A program made the translations under genes and the position numbers. From positions 1 through 27,271 of the IMG/VR virus record IMGVR_UViG_3300044635_000563: DNA of 27,271 bases; one strand, given 5' to 3'. The stretch comes from a virus. Under the pieces are notes generated by a model. The model was not told where the DNA came from. It saw only the letters and a list, made by a program, of their open reading frames with translations, and made no database searches. Position 1 is the stretch's first letter. Every line of letters begins with the position of its first letter. Shown one piece after another: positions 1 through 7,820 of this stretch.

Positions 1-37
1 TGCTTCTATGCGCGGGGCCGAAATTGGGAGTTTGAAC

Positions 38-496
38 ATGGGCAAGGGCCGCAAGCCGACGCCTAAACCGCTGCTTAAGCTTCGCGGCGCTCGCGTTAGG
101 GGCCCGCACAAGTCCGGCATAGACGCCGTTCCGGGCATCCCGCCTGCTCCGCACTGGCTCTCGGATCTCGCCCGCGAGGAGTGGGAGCGGATTGTGCCGA
201 TGCTTGAGGCGTCCAAGGTAATGAGCCCCAGGCACCAGCAGACGCTGGCCGCTTACTGCGATTCGCTCGCGGACATGATTGAGGCCGACCGTGAACTCAA
301 GGCCAACGGGGCCACGTTCATGGACGATAAGGGTAGGGTAAGCAATCACCCGGCGTGGAACCGCAAACGCGACGCGAGAAACCAGATGCTAAAGTTCGCG
401 GCCGAGTTCGGCCTGACGGCCTCGGCGCTGGCCCGCGTTTCGGCGGTTGAGAATGGCCCGCAAGAAGACGACGAAGACGCCCAGATGTTCGCTTGA
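38..496 (+). CDS. terS: Terminase small subunit (P27-like)
   Basis: This is probably the DNA-recognition subunit of the packaging motor, which binds the phage end or pac site and hands DNA to the large subunit. The 152-aa product begins with a basic GKGRKPTPK segment, typical of P27-type small terminases. A helical region (about residues 40-130) follows, with the W-x-R-I-V-P-M-L and L-A-A-Y-C patterns seen in that family. An upstream in-frame ATG at position 8 exists, but the ATG at 38 has GGGAG 7 nt upstream and gives the canonical N terminus. The end overlaps the large terminase gene by 44 bp. The family call rests on residue pattern and on its place just before the large subunit. Confidence 0.85.
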   Translation: MGKGRKPTPKPLLKLRGARVRGPHKSGIDAVPGIPPAPHWLSDLAREEWERIVPMLEASKVMSPRHQQTLAAYCDSLADMIEADRELKANGATFMDDKGRVSNHPAWNRKRDARNQMLKFAAEFGLTASALARVSAVENGPQEDDEDAQMFA

Positions 497-2018
497 GCAC
501 CCGTGCGAAAAGTGCTCCTCGTGTCTGGCGGTGCGTTTCTTCCACAAGCACCTGACGCACGCCAAGGGCGAGCTCGGCGGCAAGCCGTTCACGCTTGAGC
601 CGTGGCAGCAGGACTACGTGCGCAAGCTCTTCGCCACAGAGGGCGACGTGCGAAAAGTCCGCACCAGCCTGCTGGCGATTCCGCGCAAAAATGGGAAGAG
701 CAGTTTATGCGCGGGAATCGCCCTCAAGCTGCTGATGGAGAACGAGCCCGGCTGTGAAGTCTATTCCTGTGCAGCCTCACGCGATCAGGCCCGGCTCGTC
801 TTTGACATGGCCCGCGTCTACGTCGAGCAGTCGCCCGTCCTGCGTCAGCATCTCAAGGTTTACCGGAACGCGATCGTGCGAGAGGCGACGCACGGCACGT
901 ACAAGGCGTTGAGTGCGGAGGCCGGTATTCAACATGGGCTCTCGGCTCACGGCGTGATATTCGATGAACTCCACGTCTCTAACCGCGAGATGTGGGAAGT
1001 CATGCTCAGCAGCCAAGGTGCTCGGCGTCAGCCGCTGACGGTGGCGCTCACCACGGCAGGCTTTGACCGCAAAAGCGTCTGCTGGGAAATCTGGAAATAC
1101 GCTGAGGCTGTGGCCGCCGGCACCGTGAAAGACGAGACGTTCCTGCCAGCCATCTATGCGGCCGACATTGCGGATGACTGGAAAGCCGAAGAGACGTGGA
1201 AGAAGGCCAATCCAAACCTCGGCGTTTCCGTGCGCATGGACTTCCTGCGGAGCGAATGTGCTCGAGCGGTTGAGATGCCGACTTATGAAAATGTTTTTCG
1301 CCAACTTTTTTTGAACCAATGGACGGAACAGTCAACTAGGTGGCTGCGGATGGATCACTGGCAGCAGGGCGACAAGCCCTGTCCTGTTGATCTCGCCGGC
1401 CGCAAGTGCTGGGCCGGGCTCGACTTGGCCACGACGTTTGACACCACGGCCCTGGTGCTGCTGTTCCCGCTTGATGACGGCACGTTTTGGATTGAGCCGC
1501 ACTTCTGGATCCCGAGCGACAACGCCCACCAGCGAGAGCGACGCGACAAGGTGCCATACCTAACGTGGCATCGCCAGGGGCATCTGAACATGACCGATGG
1601 CAACGTCACAGACTTCGATCAGGTGCGTTCAGACATCAACGCCATAGCCAGCAAGTACAAGCTGTGCGGCATTGGCTTGGACCCGTGGAACTCCGCGCAA
1701 CTCGGCCAACAACTGCAAGGCGACGGGCTGCCCATGGCAGACTTTCGACAGGGCTATGGCTCTCTGTCGGCACCTAGCAAGCAGCTGGAGAACCTTGTTG
1801 TGAGCGGGAAGGTGCTGCACGGTGGGCACCCAGTGCTGTCGTGGCAGGCTTCCAACGTGGCCATCCAGCAGGATTCCGCAGCCGGAAACATTAAACCGAG
1901 CAAGGCCAAGAGCACAGAACGCATAGACGGCATCGTGTCGCTAGTCATGGCCATCGGGCTGTGGCAGAAGGCAACCGCAGCCACGCCAGAACAGTCCTGG
2001 GACATGATGACGCTATGA
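453..2018 (+). CDS. terL: Terminase large subunit (HK97-type Terminase_1)
   Basis: ATPase and nuclease of the packaging motor, which pumps DNA into the prohead and cuts the concatemer. The 521-aa product has a Walker A-like PRKNGKS at about residues 77-83 and a Walker B segment, GVIFDELH. Its C-terminal nuclease domain shows acidic positions in WAGLDLATTFD, GIGLDPWN and STERIDGIVSL. The typical KG-x-x-GGKPFTLEPWQ entry motif precedes the ATPase. The N terminus carries four clustered cysteines (C12, C18, C21, C24), possibly a zinc knuckle. The ATG at 453 is preferred over an in-frame TTG at 447. The stop overlaps the portal start (ATGA), indicating translational coupling. Confidence 0.95.
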   Translation: MARKKTTKTPRCSLEHPCEKCSSCLAVRFFHKHLTHAKGELGGKPFTLEPWQQDYVRKLFATEGDVRKVRTSLLAIPRKNGKSSLCAGIALKLLMENEPGCEVYSCAASRDQARLVFDMARVYVEQSPVLRQHLKVYRNAIVREATHGTYKALSAEAGIQHGLSAHGVIFDELHVSNREMWEVMLSSQGARRQPLTVALTTAGFDRKSVCWEIWKYAEAVAAGTVKDETFLPAIYAADIADDWKAEETWKKANPNLGVSVRMDFLRSECARAVEMPTYENVFRQLFLNQWTEQSTRWLRMDHWQQGDKPCPVDLAGRKCWAGLDLATTFDTTALVLLFPLDDGTFWIEPHFWIPSDNAHQRERRDKVPYLTWHRQGHLNMTDGNVTDFDQVRSDINAIASKYKLCGIGLDPWNSAQLGQQLQGDGLPMADFRQGYGSLSAPSKQLENLVVSGKVLHGGHPVLSWQASNVAIQQDSAAGNIKPSKAKSTERIDGIVSLVMAIGLWQKATAATPEQSWDMMTL

Positions 2019-3319
2019 GCGAAAACGCCGCCGCTGACTTCAAGATGTTTGACCTGCGTGGCATCGACTGGCCCGAAGTGAGCTCCAGCCGCACGCCTTC
2101 CGGCATTCGCGTCAACGCTGACAACTCAATGGCGTGCTCGGCGTATACCGCCTGCATCCGTGTCATATCGGATGCGGTATCAGCTCTGCCGCTGCACATC
2201 TACGAGCGGATGGCCAACGGCGGGAAACAGAAGGCCACGAGCCATCCCGTGTATCGCCTGCTCCACCAGCAGCCGAATCCCTGGCAGACGGCCCAAGAGT
2301 TCCGCGATTGGATGACTGGCATGTACCTGCACTACGGTGCGAGCTACGCCGAAATCCGCCCAGGTGCTCGAGGTGCTGTGTCGGAACTGTGGCCGTTGCA
2401 CAGTTCGCGGATGGAAGCCGAGCGACTTGAGAACGGCACGCTGCGGTACATCTACCGTGAGCCAAGCGGCCGGCAGACGGTCTACAGCCAAGAGCAGATC
2501 TTCTGCCTGCGGTTCACGACCGAGGACGGCATTAAGGCCATCCCGACGTACAAGATTTTCCAGAACGCCATCGGCCTGGCCCAGGCGTTAGAGGCTCACG
2601 GCAGCACGTACTTCGGCAACGGTGCCCGGCCCGGCATCGTGCTGGAGAGCGACAACCCGATTCCCATTGAGGCTGCCGAGCGACTCCGCGAGCAGTGGGA
2701 ACGCATGCACCGTGGTGCCGATCGGGCTTTCCGCACAGCTGTGCTGCCTAACGGCGTGAAGGCCCACGAGCTCAGCGGCTCAAACGAAGCAGCCCAGATG
2801 CTTGAGAGCCGGGCTTTCCAAGTGGTTGAAATCTGTCGGGCGTTTCGCGTGCCGCCGCACATGATCCAGATGCTGGACCGCAGCACGTTCAACAACATCG
2901 AGGTGCAGGGCACAGAGTTTGTGCAGCACTGCCTACTCCCGCACTTGAAGCGGTGGGAAGCGGCCATCAGCCGTGACCTCATCGTGGATGACGAGAAATA
3001 CTTCGCAGAGCACAGCGTGAGCGGCCTGCTTCGCGGCGACCACGCAAGTCGGTCGGCCTACTACGTTTCCGCCCTGCAGAATGGCTGGATGACGGTAAAC
3101 GAGATTCGTGAGCTTGAGAACCTCAACCCGATTGGCCCGCAAGGCGATCAGCATTTCATCCAGTTGAACATGACCACCCTAGAAAAGGCGGGCGAGCCAC
3201 AGCCGCAAGATCCGCAGCCGATGCCGCAGGACACGCCGGGCGAGCCAGCGGACGGCACGCCAGAAGACGATGCCGAAGATACGACTACCGCCCAGGAGGA
3301 CACGCCCGATGGAACTTGA
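2015..3319 (+). CDS. Portal protein (HK97 family)
   Basis: Forms the dodecameric ring at the unique capsid vertex through which DNA enters and leaves and to which the connector attaches. The 434-aa product shows the HK97-type portal pattern: an N-terminal ACIRVISDAVSALPLHIYE segment, HPVYRLLHQQPNPWQTA, a central GSTYFGNGARPGIVLE, and a C-terminal crown region with ICRAFRVPPHMIQ and GWMTVNEIRELENLNPI. The last 40 residues or so are acidic, Pro/Asp/Glu/Thr-rich low complexity. The start overlaps the terminase stop (ATGA at 2015), which rules for this start over the earlier in-frame ATG at 1961. Its end overlaps the protease start by 11 bp. Confidence 0.95.
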   Translation: MSENAAADFKMFDLRGIDWPEVSSSRTPSGIRVNADNSMACSAYTACIRVISDAVSALPLHIYERMANGGKQKATSHPVYRLLHQQPNPWQTAQEFRDWMTGMYLHYGASYAEIRPGARGAVSELWPLHSSRMEAERLENGTLRYIYREPSGRQTVYSQEQIFCLRFTTEDGIKAIPTYKIFQNAIGLAQALEAHGSTYFGNGARPGIVLESDNPIPIEAAERLREQWERMHRGADRAFRTAVLPNGVKAHELSGSNEAAQMLESRAFQVVEICRAFRVPPHMIQMLDRSTFNNIEVQGTEFVQHCLLPHLKRWEAAISRDLIVDDEKYFAEHSVSGLLRGDHASRSAYYVSALQNGWMTVNEIRELENLNPIGPQGDQHFIQLNMTTLEKAGEPQPQDPQPMPQDTPGEPADGTPEDDAEDTTTAQEDTPDGT

Positions 3320-3953
3320 GCGCCGCGACTTCGCCTTTGACGAGACTGACGAGCTCATCGTTGAGCAGCGTGCTGACGGCCGGGCAGCCATCATCGGCTA
3401 CGCCGCCGTCTACAACCGCATGAGCCTTGACCTGGGCGGGTTCAAGGAAGAAATCCTGCCGGGTGCTTTTGACAAGGTGCTGAGCCGCCAGCGTGGCAAG
3501 CAGGACGTGGTGGCCCTGTTCAACCACGACAGCAACATCGTGCTCGGTCGCACCTCGAGCGGCACGTTGGAACTCACAAGTGACAGCAAGGGCCTGCGGT
3601 ACGTGGTCACTCCACCAGTGAGCCGTGCCGACGTTCTTGAGCTCATCGCTCGCAAAGACGTTGCGGGCAGTTCATTCGCGTTCACGGTTGGCAAGGACGG
3701 AGAAGCGTTTCGCACTGGCGACGGTGGCCAAGCCATCCGCCAGATCCGCGAGGTGAGCGGGCTGTATGACGTTGGCCCAGTGCTCACGCCTGCGTACCCG
3801 TCAACGTCTGCCAGCGTCGCTATGCGTTCATACGAGGCATGGATTGCATCGCAGTCCGCCAACGAGCCGGCAGTTCGGGCGGTTAGTTCGCGTTCGGCCT
3901 TGCGGGGCGTCGCCGCCGCCTGGGCTGCCACCTTAAGGCTCAAGAATGTCTGA
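3309..3953 (+). CDS. Prohead maturation protease (HK97-type, S78)
   Basis: Serine protease packaged inside the prohead that removes the capsid protein's N-terminal scaffold (delta) domain and then itself. The 214-aa product has the family blocks GYAAVYN, GAFDKVL, the His-bearing LFNHD (about residues 70-74) and the Ser-bearing AGSSFAF (about residues 118-124), the expected catalytic His and Ser. The conserved GPVLTPAYPSTSA follows. The C-terminal 35 residues, rich in Ala and Arg, vary in this family. The ATG at 3309 overlaps the portal end and aligns with the usual MELERRDF-type N terminus, so it is preferred over an in-frame ATG at 3270. It lies directly upstream of the zinc-ribbon gene and capsid. 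Confidence 0.93.
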   Translation: MELERRDFAFDETDELIVEQRADGRAAIIGYAAVYNRMSLDLGGFKEEILPGAFDKVLSRQRGKQDVVALFNHDSNIVLGRTSSGTLELTSDSKGLRYVVTPPVSRADVLELIARKDVAGSSFAFTVGKDGEAFRTGDGGQAIRQIREVSGLYDVGPVLTPAYPSTSASVAMRSYEAWIASQSANEPAVRAVSSRSALRGVAAAWAATLRLKNV

Positions 3954-4116
3954 GGCCCGCTGCACCTGCGGCGAAAAGTTGCGGTGCCGTTCCTCTCGCC
4001 CGTGTGGCGAAGAGCGTCAACAGTATTTGCGTTGCCCTCGCTGCGGCGCTCGTGCTGTCGTGTTTGTAAAAACAACACATTCGGAAGTCAGGTTCTGCAA
4101 GAGGCCGGCACGCTAG
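3946..4116 (+). CDS. Small zinc-ribbon-like protein
   Basis: A 56-aa ORF not assignable to a named family. It contains two cysteine pairs, CTC near the N terminus and CPRC near residue 30, plus three more cysteines (LRC, RPC, FC). The arrangement resembles a small zinc ribbon or rubredoxin-like knuckle. The ATG lies 8 bp inside the protease gene, suggesting coupled translation, and the stop comes 47 bp before the capsid start. The position between protease and capsid is suggestive of a capsid-associated role, but nothing in the sequence proves this. The ORF could be missed by gene callers because an overlapping capsid-frame ORF extends upstream across it. Coding status is moderately supported by the cysteine pattern and spacing. 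Confidence 0.6.
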   Translation: MSEARCTCGEKLRCRSSRPCGEERQQYLRCPRCGARAVVFVKTTHSEVRFCKRPAR

Positions 4117-4163
4117 AGGCACAGTGGAATCCATCGGCAATACCGCCGGCGGAGATATACCAC

Positions 4164-5486
4164 GTGGACAACCTCAAGAAGCTGCAGGACGAGGCCGTTA
4201 ACCTCGCCAACCGTATCGACGCCGTGCGTGCGATCGAGAGCACCGATGCCGACAAGATTGCCGAGCGCGATCTTGAGCTCGAGGCGATGAACACCGAGGC
4301 CGGCAAGCTGGCCAAGCGGATCGACTTTGAGAAGTCGGTGGCCGAGTCGGCCAAGAATCTCCGCAGCGTTGTTGACCGCTGCACGCCGGCTCCCGAAGTG
4401 ACCGAAGAGCGTAGCGAGAAGGTCCGCGTCGAGGCGGTGCCGTTCTCGGGCCGGCTCCGTGCGTTTGAGAACGCCAAGGACGCCTACTCGGCGGGCATGT
4501 GGTTCAAGGCCAAGAGCGGCGACGCTGACGCGAAGCGGTGGTGCCAAGACCACGGCGTTGAGGCTCGTGCCCAGGGCTCGACCGGCAGTACCACTGGTGC
4601 GGCTTTCGTGCCTGATGTGCTCTCCTCGACCGTGATCCGACTGGTGGATCAGTACTCGGCCTTTGCTCAGAACGCCACCAACGTGGTGATGCCGAGCGAC
4701 GTGCTGCTGTTCCCGCGGCGGACGGCCGGTGCGACTGCGTACTGGATCAATGAGAACGCTGCCATCACTGCCAGCGACCCCACTTCCAATCAGGTCACTC
4801 TGACTGCGAAGAAGGTCACGGGCGCGGTGACGATTGCGAGCGAGCTCCTGCAGGACTCGATCGTGTCGATTGCCGACTGGATCGCTGCTGAGCTGGCTCT
4901 GACGCTCTCCAACGCCGTGGAAGAGGCTGCGTGGAGCGGCAACCCGAGCAACGCTCCAGCGGTTGCCGGGCTCGTCACGACCTACACGGGTGGCCTGCTG
5001 GCGGCGTCTGCTGCCACCTATGCCGCCTCGCTCGTGACGGCGGCCGGTGACACGCCTGACGAAGTGACCAAGGCCAACCTGCTGGCCATGATGGCCAGGG
5101 TTCCGCAGCACTCGCGTGCGGGTGCCAAGTGGTTCTGCTCGCCGTTCTTCTTCTCGACCTGTATGCAGAACCTTGACCTTGCTCAGGGCGGCTCGGTTGG
5201 TCTGGCTGCTGGCATGGGCCCGACCTTCCTGGGTTCGCCGGTGGTTCTCACCGACCGCCTGCCGGCCGGTGCGGACTCGACGGGTGCCATCATGGCGCTG
5301 TACGGCAACATGGCCAACAGTTCCTACTACGGCATCCGCCAGGCCATCGAGATCGCCAGCAGCGATCAGGTGAACTTCCTGAGCGATCAGACCGTGATTC
5401 GGGCAGTGGCTCGCGTTGCCATCACGCACGCGAACCTGGGCACCGACACCGTCGCTGGCCCGATCATCGGCCTCGTGGGTGCGTGA
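4164..5486 (+). CDS. Major capsid protein (HK97 fold)
   Basis: Shell protein of the icosahedral head. The 440-aa product has a charged, helical N-terminal region of about 130 residues (KKLQDEAVNLANRIDAV and following), fitting the scaffold delta domain removed by the protease. An HK97-type core follows, with SGGA-like STTGAAFVPD, VVMPSDVLLFPRR, the E-loop/P-domain region VTGAVTIASELLQDS, and a C-terminal VLTDRLPAG and IRAVARVAI region. The frame is open upstream to 3984, but that part overlaps the zinc-ribbon gene. The GTG at 4164 has GGCGGAG about 9 nt upstream and gives the expected N terminus, so it is preferred. A strong hairpin terminator lies 30 bp downstream. Confidence 0.92.
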   Translation: MDNLKKLQDEAVNLANRIDAVRAIESTDADKIAERDLELEAMNTEAGKLAKRIDFEKSVAESAKNLRSVVDRCTPAPEVTEERSEKVRVEAVPFSGRLRAFENAKDAYSAGMWFKAKSGDADAKRWCQDHGVEARAQGSTGSTTGAAFVPDVLSSTVIRLVDQYSAFAQNATNVVMPSDVLLFPRRTAGATAYWINENAAITASDPTSNQVTLTAKKVTGAVTIASELLQDSIVSIADWIAAELALTLSNAVEEAAWSGNPSNAPAVAGLVTTYTGGLLAASAATYAASLVTAAGDTPDEVTKANLLAMMARVPQHSRAGAKWFCSPFFFSTCMQNLDLAQGGSVGLAAGMGPTFLGSPVVLTDRLPAGADSTGAIMALYGNMANSSYYGIRQAIEIASSDQVNFLSDQTVIRAVARVAITHANLGTDTVAGPIIGLVGA

Positions 5487-5515
5487 GCCTGACGGCTTGA
5501 CGAGTGTGCAATCTT

Positions 5516-5557
5516 GAGCGGGCGGCTTCCACAACGGGGCCGCCCGCTCTCTTTCTT
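5516..5557 (+). terminator. Rho-independent terminator after the capsid gene
   Basis: A perfect 11-bp GC-rich stem, GAGCGGGCGGC (5516-5526) pairing with GCCGCCCGCTC (5539-5549), with a 12-nt loop. It is followed by TCTTTCTT (5550-5557). It probably reduces transcription from the highly expressed capsid gene into the glycosyltransferase and connector genes. The T tract is interrupted by C, so read-through may be substantial. Confidence 0.8.
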
Positions 5558-5566
5558 GAGGCACGC

Positions 5567-6298
5567 ATGCTAGTCAAAGTCGGTGGCACCGAAGTTGACA
5601 TCAGGGTGGAGGCCGTGCTCTCCATGCCACGGCTCTCGTTCACGTCCAACCACTTCGCCTGGGCCCAGGCCCTGATGCCGCTTGGCATTCGCCCCACGAT
5701 GGGCACGGGTGCGTTCTGGGATCAGGTAAACACCCGCGTGATGGAGCAGTTCATCGACTCGTGCGAGTACCTGCTGGCCATCGACTACGACACCTTTTTC
5801 ACCAAGCAGGACGTTGAGCAGCTGTTCGCCATGGCGATGACGTTTCAGTGCGACGCCATCACTGGCATGCAGACCAAGCGTGAAGACGGCCGCCCCATGC
5901 TGACGCTCAAGGGCACGCTGGACAGTCCGCCAGATGATGGGCACACACAGGTGCCAAAGGAATGGTTCGCGGAGCCTGTGCAGGAAGTGGATACGGCGCA
6001 CTTTGGCTGCACCGTCATCAGCACAGCGGCTCTCAAGCGCACAAAGAAGCCGTGGTTCTGGAGCAAGCCAGACCCGCAAGGCGGGTGGGGTGACGGCAGA
6101 ATTGATTCTGACATTGCGTTTTGGAAAACCTGGCGAGACAGCGGCAACCGCGTCTTTGTCTCGCCGCGTGTCGTTTTAGGCCACGGCGAGTACGTGGTGA
6201 CGTGGCCCGGCAAGAACCTTACCGCCCCTGTTTTTCAGTGGACTACCGAGTTCACGAACACGGGTAAACCGCCAGAATCTGCATGGAGTGTGGGCTGA
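5567..6298 (+). CDS. GT-A-type glycosyltransferase
   Basis: Probably transfers a sugar from a nucleotide-sugar donor. The 243-aa product shows a DxD metal-binding motif at D73-Y-D75 inside a hydrophobic strand (LLAIDYDTFF). Upstream is the Rossmann-like segment LSMPRLSFTSNHFAWAQALMP. A downstream D-S-D-I-A-F-W-K-T-W segment resembles the acceptor/base region of GT-A folds, and a late LGHGEY could supply the histidine ligand. The start at 5567 has GAGG 5 nt upstream; an earlier in-frame ATG at 5504 lies across the terminator and is unlikely. It sits between capsid and connector genes, so virion-protein glycosylation is a plausible but unproven role; donor and acceptor are unknown. Confidence 0.75.
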   Translation: MLVKVGGTEVDIRVEAVLSMPRLSFTSNHFAWAQALMPLGIRPTMGTGAFWDQVNTRVMEQFIDSCEYLLAIDYDTFFTKQDVEQLFAMAMTFQCDAITGMQTKREDGRPMLTLKGTLDSPPDDGHTQVPKEWFAEPVQEVDTAHFGCTVISTAALKRTKKPWFWSKPDPQGGWGDGRIDSDIAFWKTWRDSGNRVFVSPRVVLGHGEYVVTWPGKNLTAPVFQWTTEFTNTGKPPESAWSVG

Positions 6299-6537
6299 TG
6301 CGCAAGATTAAGTTCACCCGCGCGTGGCGTGGCTACCGCAAGGGACAGACCGTAGAGATCTCCGGCGGCTTGGCTACGCAGCTGCTCGCTCAGCGTGTCG
6401 CGGTGGAAGACAACCAGCCGTCGCTGATTGAAACGGCCGCCATCGAGCACGACGCAGAAACCGCAGACGCCACCCCAAAGCGAAGAGGCCGCCGTGCAGT
6501 ATCGAAGCCTGACTCGACAGACGCCGCCAGCCGTTGA
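6298..6537 (+). CDS. Small head-tail region protein (unknown)
   Basis: A 79-aa product starting at the TGATG overlap with the glycosyltransferase stop. The N-terminal 40 residues follow the pattern of small proteins often found just before gp6-like connectors in phages: K-x-x-FTRAWRGYRKGQTVEI, then a helix GLATQLLAQRVAV. The C-terminal half is Ala/Asp/Lys/Arg-rich and probably disordered. The last 44 bp overlap the connector gene in another frame. Function is not known; a neck or head-decoration role is only an inference from position. Confidence 0.75.
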   Translation: MRKIKFTRAWRGYRKGQTVEISGGLATQLLAQRVAVEDNQPSLIETAAIEHDAETADATPKRRGRRAVSKPDSTDAASR

Positions 6538-7105
6538 GCCCGTCACGCTCGCGGAAGCCAAGGCCCACCTGCGGGTGGATACCAGCGGCGATGACGCCTA
6601 CATCGGCACGCTGATCACGGCGGCCCGCGAGTGGTGCGAGCAGTACCTAGACCGCACTCTGGTCAATACGCAGTGGGTGATGCGGTTCGACTCGTTCCCG
6701 CCAGACGGCACCCATGACATTGAACTGCCACGGCCGCCCATGGCGACGGCCGGCACGACCACGGCAGTGGCCCTAACGTTCACCTACGAGAACGGCACGA
6801 CAGCCACCTACTCCACAGCCAGCTACCGCGTGGACCGCAGCAGCACGCCGGGGGCGGTGAAGACTTTGTACGGCCAGACGTGGCCGCCGCACCTGATGGA
6901 TGACAACGCCATTAGCGTGACTTGGTGGGCCGGCTACGGGGCTGCTGGTTCAAGTGTGCCTGCGTCCATCCGCCACGCCTGCCTGATGCTTGTGGGCCAC
7001 TGGTATGAGAACCGCAGCACGGTGCTCGTTGGCAGCATCAGCAAGCCGCTGGAGTTTGCTGTGGAATCGCTTCTCTCGTCGCAGAAATGGGGCAGCTACC
7101 AATGA
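6494..7105 (+). CDS. Head-tail connector protein (gp6-like)
   Basis: Likely forms the ring below the portal that bridges to the tail (HK97 gp6/SPP1 gp15 type). The 203-aa product has the characteristic N-terminal VEPVTLAEAKAHLRVD and DDAYIGTLITAAREWCEQYL, followed by a beta-rich middle (YRVDRSSTPGAVKTLYGQTWP), ISVTWWAGYG, and the C-terminal helix PASIRHACLMLVGHWYENRS. The GTG at 6494 has GAGG 5 nt upstream and places the conserved segment near the N terminus; a longer in-frame start at 6428 would overlap the previous gene more. The end overlaps the next gene by ATGA. Confidence 0.88.
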   Translation: MQYRSLTRQTPPAVEPVTLAEAKAHLRVDTSGDDAYIGTLITAAREWCEQYLDRTLVNTQWVMRFDSFPPDGTHDIELPRPPMATAGTTTAVALTFTYENGTTATYSTASYRVDRSSTPGAVKTLYGQTWPPHLMDDNAISVTWWAGYGAAGSSVPASIRHACLMLVGHWYENRSTVLVGSISKPLEFAVESLLSSQKWGSYQ

Positions 7106-7506
7106 GCCTTGAAGGACGAATCAACGTAGACGTGCTGTTCCACGACAAGGACGGCACGGCATCGCTCAAGGTAGTGAGCCTGCAGGACTCGCAGGCGTAC
7201 ACCACTGGCAAGGTTGCGGTGATCACTGGGACGCTGGGCACGGCGAGCTCAACAATCACACACACTGGCTCGTTTCGTGGTGCTGACGGCGAGTACGTTT
7301 CTATTCAGTCTGTTGACTACGCCGTCTTTCGCTTTGACGGCACGGGCGGAAGCTTCAAGCGTCTGGCAATCGGCAACGCCACCATCCGGTCAAACGACAG
7401 CATCGTGTCTGCTTCCTGCGTCGGTGGTGACGATACCGGGCAGTTCACAATCACCGGAAACCAAGGAAGCACGGGCACCTACACCGTCGTGCTCTACGGC
7501 ACATGA
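7102..7506 (+). CDS. Hypothetical structural protein in the connector block
   Basis: The 134-aa product is rich in Thr, Gly, Ser and Val and predicted to be mostly beta-strand, with no motif I recognise. It starts at an ATGA overlap with the connector gene and ends at an ATGA overlap with the head-tail adaptor, so it is translated as part of the neck operon. Beta-rich repeats such as VAVITGTLGTASSTIT and QFTITGNQGSTGTYTV would suit a head-decoration or neck protein, but this is inference from composition and position. Confidence 0.75.
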   Translation: MSLEGRINVDVLFHDKDGTASLKVVSLQDSQAYTTGKVAVITGTLGTASSTITHTGSFRGADGEYVSIQSVDYAVFRFDGTGGSFKRLAIGNATIRSNDSIVSASCVGGDDTGQFTITGNQGSTGTYTVVLYGT

Positions 7507-7820
7507 TTGACGCCGGCAGCCTCCGCGAGCGCGTGACGGTGGAGCGGGCTTCCGAGTCTCGGAACGCTCTCGGGGAAACCGTGCTCTCGTGGGCCACTTT
7601 TGCTGAACGCTGGGCCAACGTGGAAGGCGTCTCGTCCCGCGAGCTTCTGCAATACGGGCAGCAGCAGATTGAGGTTTCGCACCGCGTCCGCATGCGGTGG
7701 CTGGACGGGCTGACGCAATCCATGCGGATTGTCTGGCGTGGCCGCACGCTGGAGATCGTCAGCCTGCTCGAGCACGGGAACCGTAGTGAGCACGAGCTCG
7801 TCTGCCAGGAGGCCGCCTAG
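7503..7820 (+). CDS. Head-tail adaptor (SPP1 gp16 / Phage_H_T_join-like)
   Basis: A neck protein that closes the connector and joins head to tail. The 105-aa product matches the usual length and pattern: an N-terminal G-x-LRERVTVER, then W-x-TFAERWANVEGVSSRELL, a central RVRMRWLDG and a C-terminal RTLEIVSLLEHGNRSEHELVC. The start overlaps the previous stop (ATGA), and the stop codon directly abuts the start of the next gene. Confidence 0.9.
   Translation: MIDAGSLRERVTVERASESRNALGETVLSWATFAERWANVEGVSSRELLQYGQQQIEVSHRVRMRWLDGLTQSMRIVWRGRTLEIVSLLEHGNRSEHELVCQEAA

Noticed and set aside
4113-5564. Long open frame on the - strand opposite the capsid gene (483 codons)
   Set aside because: It is antisense to a clearly conserved HK97-type capsid frame, has low-complexity Arg/Gly/His-rich content and no ribosome site; a codon-bias shadow.
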